Origin: JBLWXV01 sp048267245
Lineage (GTDB): Bacteria; Bdellovibrionota; Bacteriovoracia; Bacteriovoracales; Bacteriovoracaceae
Direction: 5' to 3'
DNA: 64,000 bases
NCBI GenBank assembly: GCA_048267245.1
Contig: JBLWXV010000002.1
Span: 310,001-374,000, forward strand
Translations under genes and position numbers: made by a program
The notes under the pieces: generated by a model
The model's database searches: none
Told to the model about the DNA's origin: nothing
Seen by the model: the letters and a program-made list of their open reading frames with translations, nothing else
Shown here: positions 1-6,771 of the stretch, piece after piece
Position numbering within the stretch: position 1 is the stretch's first letter
How the letters are laid out: every line of letters begins with the position of its first letter

Positions 1-726
1 GTTTACCGTCTTCACTCGCTTTTACCAGAGACGATCAACGTAAAGAAACTTTCTACGCCAAAGAAAGTAGATGCCATTGCTTTTGCTGATACTAGAAATG
101 AGATGAGCTACGGATTGATGGAAAAGTATGATCTAAAAGATCTTTTCTACTCATTTGGTACTCAGCACCCTGGTCAACTTGTACTCAATAACTTCCCAAA
201 ATTTATGCAGTCTCTTCAAATTCCTGGCCGCGGCAACATGGACCTAGGCATGGTTGATATTATGCGCGACCGTGAAAGAGGTGTGCCACGCTACAATCAA
301 TTTAGAAGAGCAATCAACCTGAAACCGATTACAAAGTACCGCGACTTCTTCCCGGCCGAAAAGCCACTTGATGAAAGACAACAAAAGATTCTTGAGAAGT
401 TCAATAAGGTCTACGGAAAGGATGATCAAGGCAATGACAACGTAGAAGAGATCGATCTTCTTGTGGGAACACTTGCTGAGGAAGTTCGTCCAGAAGGTTT
501 TGGATTTGGCGAAACACCTTTCCAAATCTTTATTCTCATGGCCTCTAGACGTTTGATGGCCGATAAATTCTACACTGATAACTACAGTGACAAGTACTAT
601 ACAAAAGCAGGTATGGATTGGATTGATGACGAGGGCTATATGCACAAAGTTATTGGTCGCCATATGAAAGAGCTTAAGCCAAAGATGAAGGGTCTCTCGA
701 CCGCCTTCGCTCCTTGGCACGATTAA
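1..726 (+). CDS. Animal-type haem peroxidase family protein (3' part, start outside window)
   Basis: The frame is open from the first base, so the 5' end lies upstream; 241 codons are visible. The opening residues VYRLHSLLPE match the stretch that follows the proximal haem histidine region in animal-type peroxidases and cyclo-oxygenase/dioxygenase relatives. RDRERGVPRYNQFR and RPEGFGFGETPFQIFILMAS followed by RRL are further hallmarks of that superfamily. Family members bind haem and use peroxide, or oxygenate fatty acids; the substrate here cannot be told. The distal half of the protein is not visible. A strong terminator follows 11 bases after the stop, so the gene ends a transcription unit. 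Confidence 0.85.
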   Translation, partial: VYRLHSLLPETINVKKLSTPKKVDAIAFADTRNEMSYGLMEKYDLKDLFYSFGTQHPGQLVLNNFPKFMQSLQIPGRGNMDLGMVDIMRDRERGVPRYNQFRRAINLKPITKYRDFFPAEKPLDERQQKILEKFNKVYGKDDQGNDNVEEIDLLVGTLAEEVRPEGFGFGETPFQIFILMASRRLMADKFYTDNYSDKYYTKAGMDWIDDEGYMHKVIGRHMKELKPKMKGLSTAFAPWHD

Positions 727-737
727 TTGACCCAACT

Positions 738-770
738 ACCTGCAGCCGATATTTTATTGGCTGCAGGTTT
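738..770 (+). terminator. Rho-independent terminator of the peroxidase gene
   Basis: A perfect 10-bp stem (738-747 with 759-768, acctgcagcc / ggctgcaggt) closes an 11-base AT-rich loop. The downstream T-tract is only three bases, so efficiency may be moderate. Confidence 0.7.
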
Positions 771-802
771 ACATCCCACCCAACTCTCGCTAGCTTCTAA
801 TC

Positions 803-1573
803 ATGGATTTAACTTGGCTTGGAACGGCTGGCTTCATTGCTCGCTCTAGTGGTGTAGAAATTGCTTTTGATCCCTTCCTCTCTCGAGGCGAGGCTGGTCC
901 CTCACCATTTTCACCGAAATCTTTTGAAAATGTAGAGTGCATCTTTGTCGGCCATGGCCACTTTGATCACACTTTTGATATCCCCGAAATTTGCTCTCAC
1001 TGCCACGAAATTAAGGTCTACGCTCCTGGGCTCACTGGACAGGTGCTTGGCTTAAGAGGAGTTTCAAAGTCTCAGTTGGGCCTAGCATCTAACCGTGAGA
1101 CACTCCTTAAATCTCTTAAGGTTCAGGCATTTAAGAGTGCCCATGTCTCCTTTGACTTCCGCCTGGTAGTCGAGACAGCTAAGCGCTGTGGGATCGCTGG
1201 TTGTCTACATGTGGCCAAGCTAGGTATTGGCTACCCCAAGGGGTTAGTGCAGTCCTACCTCTTTGAGGATCAAGGCCGCAAGATCCTCTTCTTAAGTAGT
1301 GCTGGTTGCTCCAAAAAGGAGCTTCAGATGTATCGGAATCTAGAAATTGATATTCTCCTTGCCCCGTTGCAGGGACACTCTTATATCCAAGATATAGCGG
1401 CCGAGCAGACATTAATGATCAACCCTAAGGCCGTGATTCCACATCATCACGACGACTTCTATCCACCGCTAAGTCAGCATATTAGTGTTGAGGTATTTAA
1501 GGATTTGTTGTCGATGAAGGGCTATAAAGGCGAGGTAATTGAGCTTAATCTTTTTGAGTCAGCCCACTTATAA
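803..1573 (+). CDS. Metallo-beta-lactamase-fold hydrolase
   Basis: A 256-residue protein without signal peptide. The metal-binding motif HGHFDH (H-x-H-x-D-H) is at residues 51-56. Later histidines occur in FKSAHVSFD (about residue 114) and PHHHDD (about residue 213). It begins with LTWLGTAGFIARSSG, the opening strand and loop seen in UlaG-like/UPF0173 hydrolases, so a cytoplasmic two-metal hydrolase acting on a small ester or phosphoester is likely; the substrate is unknown. The gene stands alone between the peroxidase terminator and a convergent lipoprotein gene, with which it shares a bidirectional terminator. Confidence 0.75.
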   Translation: MDLTWLGTAGFIARSSGVEIAFDPFLSRGEAGPSPFSPKSFENVECIFVGHGHFDHTFDIPEICSHCHEIKVYAPGLTGQVLGLRGVSKSQLGLASNRETLLKSLKVQAFKSAHVSFDFRLVVETAKRCGIAGCLHVAKLGIGYPKGLVQSYLFEDQGRKILFLSSAGCSKKELQMYRNLEIDILLAPLQGHSYIQDIAAEQTLMINPKAVIPHHHDDFYPPLSQHISVEVFKDLLSMKGYKGEVIELNLFESAHL

Positions 1574-1574
1574 A

Positions 1575-1600
1575 AAGGCCACCTAGAAGGTGGCCTTGTC
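1575..1600. terminator. Bidirectional terminator between convergent genes
   Basis: A 9-bp perfect stem (1575-1583 with 1589-1597, aaggccacc / ggtggcctt) with a 5-base loop sits between two stop codons 38 bases apart. The A-rich left flank could act as the T-tract for the minus-strand gene; the right flank is less T-rich. Confidence 0.65.
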
Positions 1601-1610
1601 ATTCTTAGTT

Positions 1611-2636
1611 TTAGCGACCTTCACCATTTTCCGGGTGCTCATAGTACATGAGGAAGTCAGCATCGTTGCTTGGATCGATGAGTGCTAGCTCCACAACATC
1701 TTGATTGAGCGCCTTTGTGGCATCAAAGATATCAATGAAGAGACCGATTCTTCCAGATACTTCTTTCTTTGTGGCCTTATCACTATTTACTGCGTGAAAG
1801 AGAAACATGCCTTTTCTTGGCTCACTTACCGAGTAATCACCCTTTAGAAAGGCTGATTTAGGGTTTGTGAACATGTCAGAGCGCTTCTTTGCTTTGTAAT
1901 TTGCGTACTTGCTCACAGTTTGGAACTTGGCATTGTGATCACTTCCGGCCACTTTGAGGTCTAGGACAACGTCATCGAGTCTTCCATAGGCCGATAGGTA
2001 AGGTCCTGGTAGAAAGCTCTTTCTCCAAGTCGAATCGAGCTTCACTTTGTTATAAGTGAATTTTGCTAGGCCATACTGAAAGCCATTAACTTTCTCGTCA
2101 TCTTTGACAGGAAAGAAAATCTCCTTAGGCTGGTCATTTGAAACGCTTGTGATTACAGCACCTTCAAGGGCGTTTTGAAGGCCTTTCTCTTTTGAGAGAA
2201 CGAGGAGTCTTGGTTTAATCGCCTTATCTGGCACGATTTGATCACCGGAGATTTTTAGTGCGTACATTTCATAAGTCCCTTCAACTTTTGAAGGAACTAC
2301 TTTGTAAGCCGATATTTTGCTGGTGATATTTTTTAGGTAGCCGATCGCCTTACTGGCAATGGGAAGTTTATTAGCAGCAATGTATTGAGGGGCCATTTTT
2401 AGTAGATTCACATACTCAAGTAGTACGGCGTTGTATGAGCCTGGCTCGCCTTCGATTTCATCAAGGTAGATTCTCGTTGCGGCCTTATTTGGCCCTTTGT
2501 GACCAAATTTATATTGGGATACACCCAAGTAAGTACCACTTAGGTCGCGGTCAAATGAGGATAGAGCTCTGCTCTTTTCACCAGATGAACAGGCTCCCAG
2601 CGCGAGGGCGAGGAGTAGGGGTAGGATTCTTTTCAT
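1611..2636 (-). CDS. Putative lipoprotein, function unknown
   Basis: 341 residues. The N-terminus MKRILPLLLALALGACSS is a lipoprotein signal peptide with lipobox LGAC, so Cys16 should be acylated after Lnt/Lsp processing. The remainder is a soluble domain without recognised family motifs, rich in beta-prone segments (for example SGTYLGVSQYKFGHKG and KVEGTYEMYALKISG). I do not recognise it. It is monocistronic, ends against a bidirectional terminator and is divergent from the thioredoxin-like/chemoreceptor pair with a 195-base promoter region between them. Confidence 0.7.
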   Translation of the reverse strand: MKRILPLLLALALGACSSGEKSRALSSFDRDLSGTYLGVSQYKFGHKGPNKAATRIYLDEIEGEPGSYNAVLLEYVNLLKMAPQYIAANKLPIASKAIGYLKNITSKISAYKVVPSKVEGTYEMYALKISGDQIVPDKAIKPRLLVLSKEKGLQNALEGAVITSVSNDQPKEIFFPVKDDEKVNGFQYGLAKFTYNKVKLDSTWRKSFLPGPYLSAYGRLDDVVLDLKVAGSDHNAKFQTVSKYANYKAKKRSDMFTNPKSAFLKGDYSVSEPRKGMFLFHAVNSDKATKKEVSGRIGLFIDIFDATKALNQDVVELALIDPSNDADFLMYYEHPENGEGR

Positions 2637-2831
2637 GTATTTCTCTCCGTTGTACTTGGACTAAATAAACGCTTTTTCATTATGTCATGGGCCTTAGTTG
2701 GGGAGAAGTCAGATAGAATTTACCGCTGCTCTCATCATTTTTACTGGGGTGAAATTGTCGGTCTTTGGTGGTTAAGGGTCACTTACATATCTTTACTTAA
2801 TTGCTAAACCCACTCCATCGATAAGTAGCCT

Positions 2832-3410
2832 GTGAAAAACAAAAGTCTTCTCTTTAAATTCTTTATCACCACCTGGGCATTTTCAGTTGTGGCCATCGTT
2901 GCATTGCTGGGAACTTGGCATCAGTCAGATTTTGCGGTCGCTGCGACCTATAAAGGCAAGCTTATTGGAGCTAGTGAGGGAAAGTGGCAAATCCAACATC
3001 TCATGGCCGGAGAGTGCCAGTGCTCAGAGTACGTGACCGACTATTTAATTAAGAGAGGACCGAGTGAACTTGCGAGTGAAAAGATCATTATACTCGACGA
3101 TAGTAAGGACTTTGCGTCCAGGCTTCGCCTAGCTGGTTTTCAAGTTGAAGTTAAGCGCTATGAAGAGCTAAGTGAGAACGAACTACCGAGTGGGGTACCA
3201 CTTCTTTTAATCGCTAATCAGCAAGGAGAAATTGTCTATGAAGGGGGATACTCAAATAGACAAATAAATCCATTAACTGAGTTTCAAGATTTGAAAGTCT
3301 TAGAAAAGTTGCAAAGTGATAAGAATGAATCAAACTTTCCTGCCTATGGTTGTTACGTAGCTAAGAAGTATCAAAAACTACTTGATCCCCTAAAATTAAA
3401 ATATGAGTAA
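2832..3410 (+). CDS. Membrane-anchored thioredoxin-fold protein, RedB-like
   Basis: 192 residues starting at GTG 2832. One N-terminal membrane segment (about residues 9-28) is followed by a periplasmic domain. The stretch HLMAGECQCSEYVTDYLIKRG (about residues 56-76, with C-x-C) and the late PLLLIANQQGEIVYEGGYS resemble thioredoxin-like proteins of the RedB type, which have a C-x-C site and a Gly-Gly strand. A redox or metal-thiol role is inferred, not shown. The gene overlaps the chemoreceptor start by 8 bases, so the two are co-transcribed and probably translationally coupled. A periplasmic redox partner for the receptor is possible. Confidence 0.55.
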   Translation: MKNKSLLFKFFITTWAFSVVAIVALLGTWHQSDFAVAATYKGKLIGASEGKWQIQHLMAGECQCSEYVTDYLIKRGPSELASEKIIILDDSKDFASRLRLAGFQVEVKRYEELSENELPSGVPLLLIANQQGEIVYEGGYSNRQINPLTEFQDLKVLEKLQSDKNESNFPAYGCYVAKKYQKLLDPLKLKYE

Positions 3411-4839
3411 AAAGATGAAAGAAATCAGCCATTTTGAAATTGATTACAATCAAAAAATATCAAAATTCTCCCTATTGATTATGTTGGCCCACTTTCCGAT
3501 TTTTTTGGGACTCGCCTATTTTATGAAGTCTGAGCTTAAAATTGCTCTCGCTTGCTCACTCTTTATATATCTAGGATCGCTTGTAACTCATCACTTCAAA
3601 AAAGGTGATGAGATTACACATATCGTAAATGCAATTTCTCTCATGGCCTTTAGTGCAATCTTTATTCACCTCGGGCGTGGGATCATTGAATTTCACTTTC
3701 ATATCTTTTGTTTCATCACATACGTTTCACTCTTTGCAAGTTGGAAGTCTGTGGTGACTGCATTGACAGTGGTAGCGCTTCATCATATTGGATTTTTCTT
3801 CCTTTTACCGACCAGCTTATTTAATTATGAGGCAAGTTTTGGAATTGTCTTACTTCACGCAGCTTTTGCAATTGTGAATACATGTTTTGCTCTAGTTCTC
3901 TCTATCAAAATGCGCGATATGCTCTCAAAGCAAGGAACCACATTCATTCAAATTAAAGATGTAACTTCTAAAAATTCATCGATGAGTACTCAACTAGAGA
4001 GAGACTCTAGAGACCTTGCCTCTGGTGCAACTGAGCAGGCAAGTGGTTTTCACGAAGCGGCTGAACTATTAGGAAGTGTTGCAACCGTAAGTGAGAGAAC
4101 ATTTCAAAAAGTAGTTGAGTCTCAAGAGAGTTCACAAAAAGGTCTTAAGCTTGTTGAACACGGGGAGAGTCTGGTTGTCGATTTACTTCAGAGTATTGAA
4201 AATATCAAAGCTGGCAATACTAAGCTAGCTCTTCAGATGGATAAGAATGGCAGTGAAATGCAGAGAATTATTGAGGCAATCAATAATATATCTGAGTACA
4301 CGAAAGTCATTAACGACATTGTCTTTCAAACAAAGCTTTTATCATTTAACGCCTCTGTGGAAGCTAGCCGCGCGGGAGAGCATGGCAAGGGCTTCTCTAT
4401 TGTCGCTCAAGAAGTTGGAAACTTGGCCCTACAGAGTGGAACTGCTGCAGCCGAGATTGAGCAAATCATTTCAGAGTCGGCTAACCTTGTTAAGAATATT
4501 GTCGAGCAGTCCCTCAAGGACACGACAGAGTTAATGAAGGTGAGTGAGAAGAGTATAGAGTACGGTGGGGAGTCGACTCATAAGATTGAGCGCATCTTTG
4601 GCGAGTTTAAGGGCCAGTCAATGAGCTTGCAAAATACCTTTATGGAGTTTAGTCAGTCGATGACAGAGCAGAGGCAGTCCATTGATAGAATCAAGGATTC
4701 TATGCGTGAATTGAGTAAACTGACAGATGGGAACCAGGAGAAGTCTGGTCGAATTCTGACAATTGCAGAAGATCTCAATCAGACGGCCCAAACCATGGAA
4801 ATTCTTAGCTTGGCCCTCTCTGAGCGCAAGGCAAGTTAA
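3403..4839 (+). CDS. Methyl-accepting chemotaxis protein with polytopic sensor
   Basis: 478 residues. The first 180 contain about six membrane helices instead of the common periplasmic ligand domain. They carry a His-rich motif EFHFHIFCF followed by an HH pair (VALHHIGFF), a pattern known in a subset of 6-TM receptors and suggestive of metal or haem binding. No HAMP domain is obvious. The cytoplasmic coiled coil ends in the highly conserved hairpin tip VFQTKLLSFNASVEASRAGE followed by HGKGFSIVAQEV (about residues 306-335), which contacts CheA/CheW. No C-terminal CheR-tethering pentapeptide is seen. No che genes are nearby. Its ATG lies inside the end of the preceding redox gene. Confidence 0.9.
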   Translation: MSKKMKEISHFEIDYNQKISKFSLLIMLAHFPIFLGLAYFMKSELKIALACSLFIYLGSLVTHHFKKGDEITHIVNAISLMAFSAIFIHLGRGIIEFHFHIFCFITYVSLFASWKSVVTALTVVALHHIGFFFLLPTSLFNYEASFGIVLLHAAFAIVNTCFALVLSIKMRDMLSKQGTTFIQIKDVTSKNSSMSTQLERDSRDLASGATEQASGFHEAAELLGSVATVSERTFQKVVESQESSQKGLKLVEHGESLVVDLLQSIENIKAGNTKLALQMDKNGSEMQRIIEAINNISEYTKVINDIVFQTKLLSFNASVEASRAGEHGKGFSIVAQEVGNLALQSGTAAAEIEQIISESANLVKNIVEQSLKDTTELMKVSEKSIEYGGESTHKIERIFGEFKGQSMSLQNTFMEFSQSMTEQRQSIDRIKDSMRELSKLTDGNQEKSGRILTIAEDLNQTAQTMEILSLALSERKAS

Positions 4840-4994
4840 CACTTAATATTGAGTTTTTGTGGCCCGTTTTTGACAATTTCTTACATCTCATAAACTTTTT
4901 ACACACTAAGTTAAATCCAAAGTGCAATGTTAGATTTCTAAAGGCATTGTCCTCCCAACAAAGAAAGAGAGTTTTATATTTTTTGGGAGATAGG

Positions 4995-5966
4995 ATGAAG
5001 AAGTTGAGTGTGAGTGCTGTGTTGTTAATGTTGTCAGTTACTGCAAATGCCAAGGGCCTAGCCAGTTCAAAAGTAATTTATCAAGAAGACGATCGCATTG
5101 AAGTTGAAGAAGCTTCGGCGACACTACAGACTCTTGCTGCTGCAACAGTTACCCAAATTAAAACAGCTAACCTTAGCGTTGAGGATGAGAACACTTTTAA
5201 GTTTAAGTCTCTTCCTATTTCTAGCACCATGAACCTGTGCAAAGAGGAGAGATTCTCTGACCAACCTAATCCAGGCAACTGCTCTGGGTTCCTTGTAGCG
5301 CCAGACCTTGTTGTCACTGCTGGCCACTGTATCTACCTCAGAGGTGAGGAAAATGGTGAATTAGGTTGTACTGATTACTCATACGTTTTTGATTTTCATA
5401 AAGGCAAAATTGATGACGGTTTAATTTCTAAAGAGAACGTTTACTCTTGTAAGAAAGTACTCAATATCAAATTGGATGGAGCTACAAAGAATGACTTTGC
5501 TCTCATTCAACTGGATCGTCCAGTAACAGATAGAGCTCCAGTAAAGTTTAGAACTGAAGGCAAAGTTGAATCTGGTGCCCCATTGGTTGTAATTGGTGCC
5601 CCGTCTGGACTTCCTACAAAAATCGCTGGTGGAGCGGCTGTTAAAGATAATAGTGATGAAGTGTACTTTGAAGCGAACCTCGATACATTTGGTGGAAACT
5701 CTGGTTCAGCTGTATTTAATGCTACAACTGGTGAAGTCGAAGGTATTCTCGTTCGCGGTGCTACAGACTACGTGATGGATTGGAGCAGATTTTGTCGCGC
5801 AGTAAATAAGTGTGACGATATCGACAACTCTGGATTCCGTTGTATGGGTGAGGAAGTAACAAGAATTTCACAAGTTGAAATCGAGAAATTCTTAGGAAAT
5901 CAAACCTCAGTCGATGGAACAACAGAAACTGAAGCTACAGAACCTGCAATAGCACTTCTCCCATAG
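4995..5966 (+). CDS. Secreted trypsin/V8-like serine protease
   Basis: 323 residues from ATG 4995, chosen because GGGAGATAGG precedes it and it opens a clean signal peptide (MKKLSVSAVLLMLSVTANA). The open frame extends 46 codons upstream but without export signal. The S1-type triad is visible: His in VVTAGHC (about residue 110), Asp in NDFALIQLDR (about 166) and Ser in GGNSGSAVFN (about 235). Paired cysteines flank the active site. Family members cleave proteins outside the cell or in the periplasm; in a predatory organism prey protein digestion is one possibility. The Glu/Thr-rich tail after residue 300 looks unstructured. Confidence 0.85.
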   Translation: MKKLSVSAVLLMLSVTANAKGLASSKVIYQEDDRIEVEEASATLQTLAAATVTQIKTANLSVEDENTFKFKSLPISSTMNLCKEERFSDQPNPGNCSGFLVAPDLVVTAGHCIYLRGEENGELGCTDYSYVFDFHKGKIDDGLISKENVYSCKKVLNIKLDGATKNDFALIQLDRPVTDRAPVKFRTEGKVESGAPLVVIGAPSGLPTKIAGGAAVKDNSDEVYFEANLDTFGGNSGSAVFNATTGEVEGILVRGATDYVMDWSRFCRAVNKCDDIDNSGFRCMGEEVTRISQVEIEKFLGNQTSVDGTTETEATEPAIALLP

Positions 5967-5997
5967 TAAATAATATGCGAGTTGAGCTTAAATAGAG

Positions 5998-6024
5998 AAG
6001 GGCACGTATGTGCCCTTTTTTTTT
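5998..6024 (+). terminator. Rho-independent terminator of the serine protease
   Basis: Stem aagggcac / gtgccctt (5998-6005 with 6010-6017), 4-base loop gtat, followed by an unbroken T-run to 6024. Confidence 0.85.
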
Positions 6025-6138
6025 GCCGCCTATTTCTTAAGTCCCAGAAAATCCAATCTTCCCGCCATCAAGAAAGCTCGATTTGCCCTCATTTGTCAGT
6101 TTGATAGGCTTCGATAGGTAATTTACCTGCGAGGTCCT

Positions 6139-6765
6139 ATGTCTAGGTCAAATGAGCTTGTTATTGATTTTATCACTTACCATCTCTCAAGCATATATCC
6201 TCCAGGTTGGCTTAGACCTTCTGTGGATTTTCAAAGATCGCTGAGTGCTCTAGAGAGCTACTCATATCGAGATATTGATAAGTGGCTTGAAGTTCCAGTC
6301 TCCTACCTTAGTGGTGAGGAAGCTCTTCTGGTGGGGATTACCCTGTACTTTTCTAATAGCAAAACAAAGTCACAAAAAGCATGTCGAAATCATTTTGAGA
6401 ATGCGCTCACTTCTAGTTCGGCTACTGTGCGCGGACTTGCTCTCTTTGCGCTTGGGATTCTAGAAATTGAGCAAGAGAAGGAGTATGTGAGAGCGCTTGA
6501 GTATTTTGAGCGCGCGAGTGAGTCAAATCCCGCCTGTCACTATTCAAAGCTTGCAATTAGTTTATGTCATGTTGCTGTTGGTAGCTGGACAAAGGTTCCA
6601 AAGCTTTTATTGCAAGTGAGTCGAAATCACTATCGCCCAGGTCCTATCTACTTGGCGCTCTCTCAAATCTACGAGCGCCTTGGGTTAGAGGGACCTAACC
6701 AATTCTATGCCCTCAAAGCAAAAAAGGCCGAGCAATGCTCGGCCTTTTTATTTTCTGCTGCTTAA
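6139..6765 (+). CDS. TPR-like helical repeat protein
   Basis: 208 residues, no signal peptide, starting at ATG 6139 with GAGG nearby. Helical hairpins resembling tetratricopeptide repeats run from about residue 95: ATVRGLALFALGILEIEQEK, YVRALEYFERASESNPA, then PIYLALSQIYERLG. Such repeats mediate protein contacts; no partner is evident. The oddity is the 3' end: a strong bidirectional hairpin terminator (6721-6750) lies within the last codons, so the sequence KKAEQCSAFLF is read from the hairpin and transcripts ending at the T-tract would lack the stop codon at 6763-6765. Confidence 0.65.
   Translation: MSRSNELVIDFITYHLSSIYPPGWLRPSVDFQRSLSALESYSYRDIDKWLEVPVSYLSGEEALLVGITLYFSNSKTKSQKACRNHFENALTSSSATVRGLALFALGILEIEQEKEYVRALEYFERASESNPACHYSKLAISLCHVAVGSWTKVPKLLLQVSRNHYRPGPIYLALSQIYERLGLEGPNQFYALKAKKAEQCSAFLFSAA
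6721..6750. terminator. Bidirectional intrinsic terminator overlapping a coding 3' end
   Basis: Perfect 9-bp inverted repeat ggccgagca / tgctcggcc (6726-6734 with 6736-6744) flanked by AAAAA on the left and TTTTT on the right. It can terminate transcripts from both sides: the minus-strand large exported gene whose stop is at 6772, and the plus-strand TPR gene, inside whose reading frame it lies. Confidence 0.85.
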
Positions 6766-6771
6766 ATCTAA

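Noticed and set aside
4870..4896. Promoter TTGACA / TAAACT before the serine protease
   Set aside because: Only 15 bases separate the boxes, too short for a confident call, though it may still function.
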